Part shown: positions 43,448 to 52,506 of the stretch, in pieces | Position numbering within the stretch: the stretch's first letter is position 1 | How the letters are laid out: each line of letters begins with the position of its first letter | Source: an uncultured Bacteroidales bacterium | GTDB taxonomy: Bacteria; Bacteroidota; Bacteroidia; Bacteroidales; UBA932 | NCBI GenBank assembly: GCA_945487035.1 | Contig: CALYTI010000003.1 | Location: 45,731 to 109,730, forward strand | DNA length: 64,000 bases | Direction of reading: 5' to 3' | Notes under the pieces: generated by a model | The model's database searches: none | Seen by the model: the letters and a program-made list of their open reading frames with translations, nothing else | Told to the model about the DNA's origin: nothing | Position numbers and translations under genes: made by a program

Positions 43448-45429
43448 TGAGAAAAATTGCAATAATCGGCCTTGCTGCGGCCTTGGCAGCATCCTGCGCC
43501 CGGTCTCAGGAACCGGTGGTGACTTCTCCGGACGGAAGCCTTCAGCTGAGGATTGATGACGAAGACGGAGTCCTCAGGTATTCCGTTTCCAAAGATGGAG
43601 AGTGCATAGTGCTGCCCTCCCGTCTCGGTTTCGAGCTTATGGGAGGCAATACGCTTGGCGACAGGACAGAAATCCTGTCTGTTGAAAAAGAAAAGACCCG
43701 TACCAGTTGGGAAACCGTATGGGGAGAGCAGAGAATCATCGAGGACCGTCACAACGGAATGACAGTACACACTGCGAATCTGGATATTGAAGTCAGGGTA
43801 TTTGACGACGGACTAGGCTTCCGCTACATTTTCCCAGAGCACTTGGGGGATATAGACATACGCGAAGAATTGACCGAGTACCGTTTTGCCCGGGGCGACC
43901 ACAAAGCCTGGTGGATGCCGCGCAGCGAGCCGTATTACGAGGCTTATGCCGAGCATACCGGCTTCGCAGATATCACCGAGGCTTACACTCCGGTGACCAT
44001 CACCGGTGCTGACGGCAGGTTCTATTCCATCCACGAGGCTGCCCTTCTGGATTTTGCAAAGGTTAACCTCATCCCCGAGGACTCGGGCACGCTCAAGACT
44101 TCGCTTACCAAACTCAGCGACGGGGCTGCGGTCCATATGACCCTGACCCGCACCTCCCCTTGGAGAACTCTGCTTGTGAGCGATACCGCAGGCGGCCTGA
44201 TAGAGTCCCGCGTTATGCTCAACCTCAATGAGCCTTGCAAGATTGAGGACACCTCCTGGATCAAGCCGGGCAAATACATTGGAATCTGGTGGATTCTCCA
44301 CAAATACCTATACACCTGGTACTATGACGCGGAAAATCCGCAGGAGCACGGGGCAACCACCGAGCGCACCAAGCGCTACATCGACTTTGCAGCCGAAAAC
44401 GACATCCAGGGTGTGCTGGTTGAAGGCTGGAATGTCGGATGGAACGGCGACTGGATGCGCAATTCCGAGAACTTCAGCTTCACCGAGGCTTATCCGGACT
44501 ACGATTTCGACGAAGTGATGTCCTATGCCCGCAGCAAGGGAGTGCAGATGGTTATCCATAACGAAACCGCTGCCAATACCGAGCATTACTTCAGCCAGAT
44601 AGATGAGGCTTATGCCAAGTACCGCGATGCCGGAATGCACTATGTGAAGACCGGCAACGTGAATCTGCTTATGGACGGCAAGGAAGAGCACGACAGCCAG
44701 TACGGAGTGAACAAACTCCACGAGATAGTCGAGAAGGCGGCCGAGTACCAGATTTGCATCGACGAGCACGAGCCTTGCATCCCTACCGGCCTCTGCCGTA
44801 CCTGGCCTAACCTGATGACGGGAGAAGCTATACGCGGCCAGGAGCACGACGCCTGGGAGCGTGACGGAGGCAACAAGCCTGAGCACCAGACGGTATGCCC
44901 GTTCATCCGCGGCCTTGCAGGTCCTATGGACTATACTTTTGGAACATTCGATTTCTCCAATCCGAACAGTCCTTTCAGCCGCGTGCGTACTACCATTGCA
45001 AAGCAACTTGCGCAATATGTAGTGATATACAGCCCTCTGCAGATGGCAAGTGACGACCCTTCAGCCTACGAAGGTGTGAAAGCCTTCGATTTCATCCGCG
45101 ATGTGCCTACCGATTGGGAGCAGACCAAGGTCGTAGATGCGGTAATCGGAGACTACATCATCACCGCCCGTCAGGAAAGAAACGGCAGCGACTGGTATCT
45201 CGGAGCCATCACGGACGAGAATGCAAGAGACCTTCAGGTGCCGCTCAGTTTCCTGGGCAAGGGCGAATGGCTGGCCCAGGTCTATGCCGACGCTCCTGAC
45301 GCAAGCTATGAAGACAACCCAACAGCAGTCGCATACTCCGAGATGGAAGTGACTGCAGCCAGCACCCTCGACCTGCATCTCGCAACTTCGGGCGGATGCG
45401 CCATTAGATTCATACCAAAAAGCAGATGA
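43447..45429 (+). CDS. GH97 glycosidase, predicted inverting (SusB-like)
   Basis: A 660-residue lipoprotein (lipobox LAASC). An N-terminal GH97 beta-sandwich is followed by the barrel (SWIKPGKYIGIWWILH) and a C-terminal sandwich. The stretch CIDEHEPCIPTGLCRTWPNL contains Glu442, matching the catalytic base glutamate of SusB, and the nucleophile position of retaining members is a glycine (KTGNV). Hence an inverting alpha-glucosidase-type enzyme is predicted. The start at 43447 overlaps the preceding TAA and gives a clean lipoprotein signal; an upstream in-frame ATG at 43420 lies inside GH89. Confidence 0.9.
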   Translation: MRKIAIIGLAAALAASCARSQEPVVTSPDGSLQLRIDDEDGVLRYSVSKDGECIVLPSRLGFELMGGNTLGDRTEILSVEKEKTRTSWETVWGEQRIIEDRHNGMTVHTANLDIEVRVFDDGLGFRYIFPEHLGDIDIREELTEYRFARGDHKAWWMPRSEPYYEAYAEHTGFADITEAYTPVTITGADGRFYSIHEAALLDFAKVNLIPEDSGTLKTSLTKLSDGAAVHMTLTRTSPWRTLLVSDTAGGLIESRVMLNLNEPCKIEDTSWIKPGKYIGIWWILHKYLYTWYYDAENPQEHGATTERTKRYIDFAAENDIQGVLVEGWNVGWNGDWMRNSENFSFTEAYPDYDFDEVMSYARSKGVQMVIHNETAANTEHYFSQIDEAYAKYRDAGMHYVKTGNVNLLMDGKEEHDSQYGVNKLHEIVEKAAEYQICIDEHEPCIPTGLCRTWPNLMTGEAIRGQEHDAWERDGGNKPEHQTVCPFIRGLAGPMDYTFGTFDFSNPNSPFSRVRTTIAKQLAQYVVIYSPLQMASDDPSAYEGVKAFDFIRDVPTDWEQTKVVDAVIGDYIITARQERNGSDWYLGAITDENARDLQVPLSFLGKGEWLAQVYADAPDASYEDNPTAVAYSEMEVTAASTLDLHLATSGGCAIRFIPKSR

Positions 45430-47384
45430 TGAAAAAGATACTTGCAACCATATCCATCTTACTTGCCGGGCTCAGCATCGCCCAGGCAAAGGACTACAAG
45501 CTTCTTTCCCCTTCGGGAAATATTCAAATTACCGTTTCCGAAGGCAAGTCCCTGACCTGGTCAGTGAAAGCCGGAGACGAAGTACTGCTTGCCCCGAGCG
45601 AACTTGCTCTTGAAGTCAGAGGCAAGGGAGTGCTCGGCCCGGGAGCCAAGGCCCGCAAGGCCTCCCGCAAGAGCATAGACGAAATTCAGACCGCCGTAGT
45701 TCCGGTCAAGGCCCGCACCATACGCAACCGCTGCAACGAGCTCACCCTCAGCTTCGGCCTCTGGGCAGTCCGTTTCAGGGCTTACGACAATGGAGTGGCT
45801 TATCGCTTCGAGACCTCTATGAAGGGCAATATCGAAGTGCTCGGCGAGTCTTCCGAATGGAATCTCCAGCCGGGCTGCCACGCTTTTTGGGCAAATGAGA
45901 CCAATCCGGACTATATTACCCATTGCGAGGCCGATTTCCGCGACCTGCCGATTTGCAACATTGCCGCCGAGAAATATTCTTATCTTCCGGTAAGCCTTGC
46001 CACCCCTTCCGGAGTGCGCGCTGTGATTACCGAATCCGACCTCAGCGACTATCCCAATATGATGCTGCGTGCCGGCTACGGTGACTGCCTCAAGGCCGAG
46101 TACCCTCACGTCATCGACGCCTATGAGCTCAAGAACGACCGTGACGTGCGCATTACCTCCCTTGCAGACTGTATTGCCCGTACCCGCGGCACCAGGACCT
46201 TCCCTTGGAGGCTTATGACCATAGGCACGGATGCTGAGCTTCTGGAAAATACCCTCATCTGGCAGCTCGCAAGCAAGGAAGACGACCGGGACTGGAGCTG
46301 GCTCAAGCCGGGAAAAATCAGCTGGGAATGGTGGGCTGCGCTCAATGTGTATGGCGTGGACTTCGTTGCCGGCGTCAATACCGAGACCTACAAATACTAC
46401 ATTGACTTTGCTGCCGAGTACGGACTCGAATACATACTGCTCGACGAAGGATGGTCCGCATCCACCCTCAATATCAAGGAACCAAATCCTGCCCTCGACC
46501 TGCAGGGTCTTATCTCTTACGGCAAGTCCAAGGGAGTGGGCGTGGTTCTCTGGACCCTCTGGACCCCTATGCTTGCGGATATGGAGAATATCCTCGACAT
46601 CTATCAGGAGTGGGGTGTGGAAGGCATCAAGGTGGACTTTATGCAGATGCAGGACCAGAATATGATGAATTTCTACGAGAAGCTCGCTGCCGAGTGCGCA
46701 AAACGCCATTTGGTGGTGGACTATCACGGAGCCTTCAAGCCTGCAGGCATTCAGCGCAAATATCCTAATGCTATGACTTACGAGGGTGTATATGGTCAGG
46801 AGCACGACAAATGCTCCTACGACATCAGCCCTGAGCACGATATGCAGCTTCCGTTCACCCGTATGGTGGCAGGCCCTATGGACTACACCCCGGGCGCTAC
46901 CAACAACGCCACGAAGGACGATTTCGCCATCCGCTGGAATCACCCTATGAGCCAGGGCACCCGCAGCCATCAGGCCGCTCTCTTCGTAGTATTCGAAAGC
47001 CCTCTGGAAATGCTTTGCGATTCTCCGTCCAACTACTACAAAGTGCCGGAGTTCACCTCCTTCCTTGCGCAGGTTCCTACCGTTTGGGAGGAAACCGTTG
47101 CCCAGGAAGCGGTCGCCGGAGACTATCTTCTGATGTCCCGCAGGGCTGCCGACGGACGCTGGTTCAGTGCCGGTCTTACCGACTGGGACGAGAGGGACCT
47201 GGTGCTTGACACTTCTTTCCTCGGAGAAGGCGAATGGACTGTGCTCATCCACAGGGACGGCGTCAATGCCGACAAGTGGGCCGAGGACTACAAACTTGAA
47301 ACAATAGAGGTGAAGGCTGGCGACAGCATCCCTGTCCATATGGCCAAGGGAGGCGGCTGGGCTGCCATCTTCACCAGAAAATAA
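45426..47384 (+). CDS. GH97 glycosidase, predicted retaining
   Basis: A 652-residue exported enzyme (signal ending SIAQA, no lipobox). The three GH97 domains are present: KLLSPSGNIQITVSEGKSL, SWLKPGKISWEWWAALNV, and a C-terminal sandwich. In the barrel GIKVDFMQMQD offers Asp404 where retaining GH97 alpha-galactosidases have their nucleophile, and the SusB base glutamate is replaced by glycine in VDYHGAFKPAG. A retaining, alpha-galactosidase-like mechanism is therefore predicted. It may start at 45426 or at the next codon, 45429; both overlap the previous stop. Confidence 0.9.
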   Translation: MMKKILATISILLAGLSIAQAKDYKLLSPSGNIQITVSEGKSLTWSVKAGDEVLLAPSELALEVRGKGVLGPGAKARKASRKSIDEIQTAVVPVKARTIRNRCNELTLSFGLWAVRFRAYDNGVAYRFETSMKGNIEVLGESSEWNLQPGCHAFWANETNPDYITHCEADFRDLPICNIAAEKYSYLPVSLATPSGVRAVITESDLSDYPNMMLRAGYGDCLKAEYPHVIDAYELKNDRDVRITSLADCIARTRGTRTFPWRLMTIGTDAELLENTLIWQLASKEDDRDWSWLKPGKISWEWWAALNVYGVDFVAGVNTETYKYYIDFAAEYGLEYILLDEGWSASTLNIKEPNPALDLQGLISYGKSKGVGVVLWTLWTPMLADMENILDIYQEWGVEGIKVDFMQMQDQNMMNFYEKLAAECAKRHLVVDYHGAFKPAGIQRKYPNAMTYEGVYGQEHDKCSYDISPEHDMQLPFTRMVAGPMDYTPGATNNATKDDFAIRWNHPMSQGTRSHQAALFVVFESPLEMLCDSPSNYYKVPEFTSFLAQVPTVWEETVAQEAVAGDYLLMSRRAADGRWFSAGLTDWDERDLVLDTSFLGEGEWTVLIHRDGVNADKWAEDYKLETIEVKAGDSIPVHMAKGGGWAAIFTRK

Positions 47385-47392
47385 AACTGAAG

Positions 47393-50300
47393 ATGAAACG
47401 AATCATTCTTGCATTGGCTGCAGCATTCTGCTCTCTTAGTCTTGGCGCCGTACCGCTTAGCGTCAGCGGACGCGTGAGCAACGACAAGGGTGAAGCCCTG
47501 CAGGGAGTCAAGGTGACGGACGGCTACAGCTTCGTTCGCACCGACTCACTGGGAGCTTATACGCTTGATGTCCATCCGGATGCTGCTTTTGTCTATCTGA
47601 CCATTCCTTCCGGATATCAGGTGCCGGAGCGCAACGGTGCTCCGCTGTTCTACCGTGAGCTTGACCGTCAGGCTGGAACTCAACAGGCTGATTTCGAACT
47701 TGCAGCGACCGGAGAGGACGAGACCCGTCACAACTTCTTTGTCTGGGCTGATGTCCAGGTTTACAACGAAAGTGAGCTGGATTATGTCCGTCAGGCAGCT
47801 GCCGACGCTGCCGCTTATGCGGAGCAGTCCGGCCTTCCGTCCTTCGGCATATCCTGCGGAGACATAGCAGGCGAGTGGTCCAGCGGTCTGATGCCGGAAG
47901 TGCACAAGAGCTGTGCGCAGTCAGGTTTCCCTTTCTTCGCGCTTATGGGAAACCACGACTACCGTGGTGACGCAAGTTGCAACGAAGATTCCAAGACCTT
48001 GTATCATAGCACTTTCGGCCCTACCTGGTACTCTTTCGACAAAGGGCGTATCCACTATGTAGTGCTGGATGACGTATTCTACTTTGTCCGTCATTATCTG
48101 GGCTATCTGCCCAAGCATCAGCTGGATTGGCTCAAGGCCGACCTTGCGGATGTCCCTGAAGGGGGAACGGTGGTGCTTTTTATGCACATCCCTACCTCAA
48201 GCCCGGCAGCGCGCAAGGGGGACTGGAAGAGTGAGGAATACAACAAAATCCTGACTAACCGTCAGGCGCTGTATGATATACTCAAGCCTTACAATGCACA
48301 TATCTGCTCGGCCCACGAGCATTATGCCGAGAACTTCTGCCTTGCGGACAATCTGATGGAACACGTGCACGCGCCTTTGAGCGGCCTGTTCTGGAACTCT
48401 CTGCTGAGCTGCGACGGCCTGCCTTGGGGCTACTACATCTACGAGGCTGACGGCGACTCCCTGAGCTGGCAGTACAAGGCTGTGGGCCTGAGCACTGACG
48501 TGCAGATGAGCGCATACCGCACCGGCGAAGACCCTATGAAGCCTGAATGCGTAGTTGCAAACGTATGGAACTACGACCCGCAGTGGAAAGTGGAGTGGAG
48601 CGAGAACGGAGAGCCAAGGGGAGAGATGACCCGGTTTGCGGGCTATGACCGCAATATCGTGGATGATGTCGAGAACCGTCGCGAGAAAGAATACCATTGG
48701 AAATATATCGGAGCCGGCAAGACCGAGCACCTCTTCTATGCCCAGCCGCAGAGCAGCGATTCCCGCATCGAAATCTGCGTCACCGACCGCTTCGGAAGGC
48801 AATATTTCTGGAACAGCGACAAGACTGTCTATACCAGCAGGAATTTCAGCATCAACTCTTCCGATGTCGAGTGGAAGGGCTCCCGCTATGAGGCTCCGCA
48901 GATTGCTTCCAACCCTGCCTACGGCACGGTAAAGGGAGCGAATACCCTTGAAACCGCTATTTACGACCTTGCGGTTGCCGAGATGGTGAAAAACATCGAA
49001 GAGGACGGCACTTTCCGAACCGGAGAGAAATGGTCCGGAGTCTGGACCCGCGATATCTCATACAGCGCTATACTCTCTCTTGCCCACCTTGAGCCTGAGG
49101 TGGTGAAGACCAGCCTTATGAGGAAGGTTGACAGGAAGGGCAGAATCATTCAGGACACCGGCACCGGTGGCGCCTGGCCTTGCTCTACCGACCGCGAAGT
49201 CTGGGCCATTGCAGCCTGGGAGGTATTCCTTGAGACAGGAGATTACGGATGGCTGCGTCAGGTTTACCCTATCATCAAACGCAGCCTTGAGGATGACTTC
49301 GAGACTGCCTACAATCCTGAGAGCGGACTCTTCCGCGGGGAGAGCAGCTTCATCGACTGGAGGCAGCAGAGCTATCCTGACTGGATGCAGCCTGTTGACA
49401 TAGCCCAGAGCGAATGCCTCGGCACCAACGCTGTTTTCTACCGGGCTCTCGATGTGATGGCCGGTATGGCCAAGATGCTCGGAAGCAGCAAAAAATCTGA
49501 TGAAAAGAAGTTCACCCAAAGGGCTGAGTCACTTAAGAAAGCCATAAACGACAACTTCTGGCTTGAGAAGGAAGGATATTACGCCCAGTACCGCTACGGA
49601 CGCAATGCCAAGGTCCTTTCTCCTCGTGCCGAGACCCTCGGAGAGAGCCTCTGCATACTCTGGGGCATAGCCTCCGAAGAGCAGGCTAGGGATATTCTCG
49701 AGAATGTGCCTGTGTGCGAGTACGGCCCTGTCATCTTCACTCCTCAGATTTCCTCCCAGCAGAGCTATCACAACAATGCCATCTGGCCTTTCGTGACCTC
49801 ATTCTGGGGTAAGGCTGCCGCAAAGACTGGCAACAGGACCGCCCTGATGCACGCCATCGCCTCCAACGAGAGGGCTGCCGCCGCCTTCGGTTCCCATATG
49901 GAGAACCTTGTGGCTGAGGACGGAAGCACAAACACTCTGCTCGATTCACCCCGCCAGTTGTGGAGCATTGCAGGCCATATCGGTCTTTTCCGCGAGGCCC
50001 TGCTCGGTATCCATTACGAGACTGACGGCATACGCTTCCAGCCTTGCGTGCCTGCACAGATGAAGGGGCTTCGCAGCATCAGCGGCTTGAAGTACAGAAA
50101 TATGACCCTCAATGTCAAGGTTTACGGGGAAGGCCCAGTGATGAAAACCTTCCTTCTTGACGGCCAGCAGGCCGAGCCGTTTGTGAGCGCAAGCCTTGAG
50201 GGTGTGCACGATGTGGAAATCCGTATGTGCAGCGACTACTATGCAGCAGATGACGGCGTAAACAAGCTGCCTGTGCAGTGGGACCTCGAAAGCCCTGAAG

Positions 50301-50866
50301 TCCGCTATGAAGACGGCTTCCTCAAATGGAACTCTGTTCCGGATACCGATACTTATCTGATTCTTTGTAACGGCAAGGCGGTTGAGGAAATCGAGGACTC
50401 CGTCTATGTAGTCAAGAGTCCCGGCGAATATGCTGTGATTGCCCGCAACGAGGGCGGGGACTACTCCTTTATGAGCGAACCGCAGCGTGTCCGCCTTGAG
50501 GAATACGAATTCCCTCTCGAAGCAGCCCTGAGCACCAAGCTCGGCAGTCAGGCCAAGATTGAAATCGAAGTCCCGAAAGCAGGCACCTGGTATATTGACT
50601 TCGACTACTCCAACGGCAATGGAGACATCACCACCTTCAACAAGTGTGCTACCAGAACTCTCTATGTTGACAGGAAGAAAGTCGGGGCCATAGTTCTCCC
50701 TCAGAGGGGTGACGACTGGAACGCCCGCGGATGGACAAACTCCGTGCAGGTCGAACTCTCAGCCGGCAAGCACACTTTCGAGTTGCGTTACATTGACGAG
50801 AACATCAATATGAACATAGATGTTGACAATGCCCTTACACACAAAATGAGATTAACATTAAAATAA
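47393..50866 (+). CDS. fusion: metallophosphoesterase + six-hairpin glycosidase
   Basis: A 1157-residue exported protein with an uncommon layout. Residues 1-20 are a signal peptide. About 22-105 is a carboxypeptidase-regulatory-like module (VSGRVSNDKGEALQGVKV). About 112-350 is a calcineurin-like phosphoesterase with WADVQ, SCGDIAGE, GNHDYR (186-189), MHIP and SAHEH. About 350-490 is the matching phosphoesterase C-terminal module. About 505-945 is an (alpha/alpha)6 glycosidase of the MGH1/GH63-like type (SGVWTRDISYS, TGGAWPCSTDREVWA, SSFIDWRQQSYPDW). The last 200 residues are a fibronectin-like piece plus a carbohydrate-binding sandwich. It may remove phosphate or phosphodiester groups and a sugar from the same glycan. 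NagB follows 8 nt downstream. Confidence 0.85.
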   Translation: MKRIILALAAAFCSLSLGAVPLSVSGRVSNDKGEALQGVKVTDGYSFVRTDSLGAYTLDVHPDAAFVYLTIPSGYQVPERNGAPLFYRELDRQAGTQQADFELAATGEDETRHNFFVWADVQVYNESELDYVRQAAADAAAYAEQSGLPSFGISCGDIAGEWSSGLMPEVHKSCAQSGFPFFALMGNHDYRGDASCNEDSKTLYHSTFGPTWYSFDKGRIHYVVLDDVFYFVRHYLGYLPKHQLDWLKADLADVPEGGTVVLFMHIPTSSPAARKGDWKSEEYNKILTNRQALYDILKPYNAHICSAHEHYAENFCLADNLMEHVHAPLSGLFWNSLLSCDGLPWGYYIYEADGDSLSWQYKAVGLSTDVQMSAYRTGEDPMKPECVVANVWNYDPQWKVEWSENGEPRGEMTRFAGYDRNIVDDVENRREKEYHWKYIGAGKTEHLFYAQPQSSDSRIEICVTDRFGRQYFWNSDKTVYTSRNFSINSSDVEWKGSRYEAPQIASNPAYGTVKGANTLETAIYDLAVAEMVKNIEEDGTFRTGEKWSGVWTRDISYSAILSLAHLEPEVVKTSLMRKVDRKGRIIQDTGTGGAWPCSTDREVWAIAAWEVFLETGDYGWLRQVYPIIKRSLEDDFETAYNPESGLFRGESSFIDWRQQSYPDWMQPVDIAQSECLGTNAVFYRALDVMAGMAKMLGSSKKSDEKKFTQRAESLKKAINDNFWLEKEGYYAQYRYGRNAKVLSPRAETLGESLCILWGIASEEQARDILENVPVCEYGPVIFTPQISSQQSYHNNAIWPFVTSFWGKAAAKTGNRTALMHAIASNERAAAAFGSHMENLVAEDGSTNTLLDSPRQLWSIAGHIGLFREALLGIHYETDGIRFQPCVPAQMKGLRSISGLKYRNMTLNVKVYGEGPVMKTFLLDGQQAEPFVSASLEGVHDVEIRMCSDYYAADDGVNKLPVQWDLESPEVRYEDGFLKWNSVPDTDTYLILCNGKAVEEIEDSVYVVKSPGEYAVIARNEGGDYSFMSEPQRVRLEEYEFPLEAALSTKLGSQAKIEIEVPKAGTWYIDFDYSNGNGDITTFNKCATRTLYVDRKKVGAIVLPQRGDDWNARGWTNSVQVELSAGKHTFELRYIDENINMNIDVDNALTHKMRLTLK

Positions 50867-50874
50867 TAATCGCT

Positions 50875-51669
50875 ATGAAAGTAATTATCAGAAACAACAG
50901 CAAGGAAGGCTCAATCTGGGCCGCTCACCACATTGCAGAGAAGATTAAGGCCAAGGCTGCCGTTACAGACAAGCCATTCGTGCTCGGACTCTGCACAGGT
51001 TCTACCCCTATCGAGACTTATGCCGAACTCGCAAGAATGGTTCAGGCGGGAGAGCTTTCTTTCCGCAATGTGATATCCTTCAATATGGATGAGTATGTAG
51101 GTCTGCCGGAGGAGCATCCGGAGAGCTACCATTCCTTTATGCGCACCAATCTTTTCAGCAAGATTGATGAGCCTGAGGAGAATATCCACATCCTCAACGG
51201 CAATGCGGAGGACCTCGATGCCGAATGTGCCGCTTACGAGAAGGCAATAGAGGAAGCCGGCGGATTCGACCTCTTCCTCGGAGGCATCGGTGAGGATGGC
51301 CACATCGCATTCAACGAGCCTTTCTCGCCTCTGACCAGCCGTACCCGTGTTGTTACCCTCACCGAGGATACCAGAATCGTGAACAGCCGCTTCTTCGGAG
51401 GAGATATGAACCTTGTTCCTAAGCAGGCCCTGTCTGTAGGTGTTGCTACCGTTACCGATTCCAAGGAGGTTGTCATCCTGGCTTTCGGACCGAAGAAAGC
51501 CCGTGCCATCCACGATGCAGTCGAGGGCCCGTACAGCCATATGTGCACTGTATCCGCACTCCAGAACCACCAGAACGGCATCATCGTAGCTGATGAGGCT
51601 TCCGTTGGTGAACTCAAGGTTAACTCATACAAGTATTTTAAGGCCGTTGAGGCAGTCGAAAAAATCTGA
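50875..51669 (+). CDS. nagB: glucosamine-6-phosphate deaminase
   Basis: A 264-residue cytoplasmic isomerase/deaminase that turns glucosamine-6-phosphate into fructose-6-phosphate and ammonia. It shows GLCTGSTPIETYAEL, FNMDEYVGLPEEHPESYHSFM, GGIGEDGHIAFNEPFSPLTSRT and a standard length. It is the only cytoplasmic enzyme among exported ones here, showing that GlcNAc is the expected product of the operon. NagA is not present. Confidence 0.96.
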   Translation: MKVIIRNNSKEGSIWAAHHIAEKIKAKAAVTDKPFVLGLCTGSTPIETYAELARMVQAGELSFRNVISFNMDEYVGLPEEHPESYHSFMRTNLFSKIDEPEENIHILNGNAEDLDAECAAYEKAIEEAGGFDLFLGGIGEDGHIAFNEPFSPLTSRTRVVTLTEDTRIVNSRFFGGDMNLVPKQALSVGVATVTDSKEVVILAFGPKKARAIHDAVEGPYSHMCTVSALQNHQNGIIVADEASVGELKVNSYKYFKAVEAVEKI

Positions 51670-51672
51670 GAT

Positions 51673-52494
51673 ATGAAAAAAAACATTATCGCAGGCGCTC
51701 TAGTTGCGCTCGCAGCACTTTGCTCATGTGAAAAACAGCATCAGGTAGGTATTGTTGCGCATCGCGGTTATTGGCAGTGCGAGCAGGGCGGAGGAGCCCA
51801 CAACTCCATCGCAGCCCTTGCAGCAGCTCAGGACCTCGGTTTCTGGGGAAGTGAGTTCGATGTCAATATGACCAAGGACGGCGAACTTATGGTTTATCAC
51901 GACAGCGAGGTAAACGGAATGTATTTCAAGGACTACAACGCTGCCGACTTTGCGGATATCCGCCTTTGCAACGGAGAGAAAATCCCTACTCTTGACGAGT
52001 ACCTGACCCAGTTCGAGAAAAACAAAAAGTGCCGCCTTGTCTTTGAGCTCAAGTGGCACGCTACTCCTGAACTCGAAAGGCAGGCTGTGGAGCTGAGTAT
52101 CGAAAAGCTCAAGGCTCACGGACTCTTCAATCCCAAGCAGGTAATTTTCATCTCCTTCTCCTTCAACCAGTGCAAACTCTTCAGCCAGCTTGCACCGGGC
52201 TTTACCGTACAGTATCTGGGCGGAGACCAGGAGCACAATCCTGATGTATGTTTCGAGAACGGCATCAACGGTATCGACACAGGCTACTGGATTATGTATA
52301 AGGATCCGAGCTGGTACCAGAAGGCACGCAGTCACGGTATGAGTGTCAATGTCTGGACAGTTGACAGCATAGACGATATGCGCAAGTGCATCGAGATGGG
52401 CTGCGACTATATTACCACCAACAAGCCGGAAGAGTGCCGCGCCCTCCTTAAGGAGATGGGCGTCAAGGAGCTTAAGGCAGGAAAGAATCTATAA
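51673..52494 (+). CDS. glycerophosphodiester phosphodiesterase lipoprotein
   Basis: A 273-residue lipoprotein (lipobox LCSC) of the GDPD family. Catalytic stretches are IVAHRGYW, NSIAALAAAQDLGFWGSEFDVNM (in two parts) and LMVYHDSEVN, with the HRG, E-x-D and HD residues in place. It would cleave glycerophosphodiesters in the periplasm, for instance glycerol-phosphate substituents on a glycan. It is 3 nt past nagB. Confidence 0.92.
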   Translation: MKKNIIAGALVALAALCSCEKQHQVGIVAHRGYWQCEQGGGAHNSIAALAAAQDLGFWGSEFDVNMTKDGELMVYHDSEVNGMYFKDYNAADFADIRLCNGEKIPTLDEYLTQFEKNKKCRLVFELKWHATPELERQAVELSIEKLKAHGLFNPKQVIFISFSFNQCKLFSQLAPGFTVQYLGGDQEHNPDVCFENGINGIDTGYWIMYKDPSWYQKARSHGMSVNVWTVDSIDDMRKCIEMGCDYITTNKPEECRALLKEMGVKELKAGKNL

Positions 52495-52506
52495 TTTCAA
52501 TAAGAT

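Noticed and set aside
45561..47339. Long antisense frame (592 codons) over the second GH97 gene
   Set aside because: No recognisable protein, and full overlap with a clear GH97. The same applies to the antisense frames at 58345-59961 and 39078-40175.
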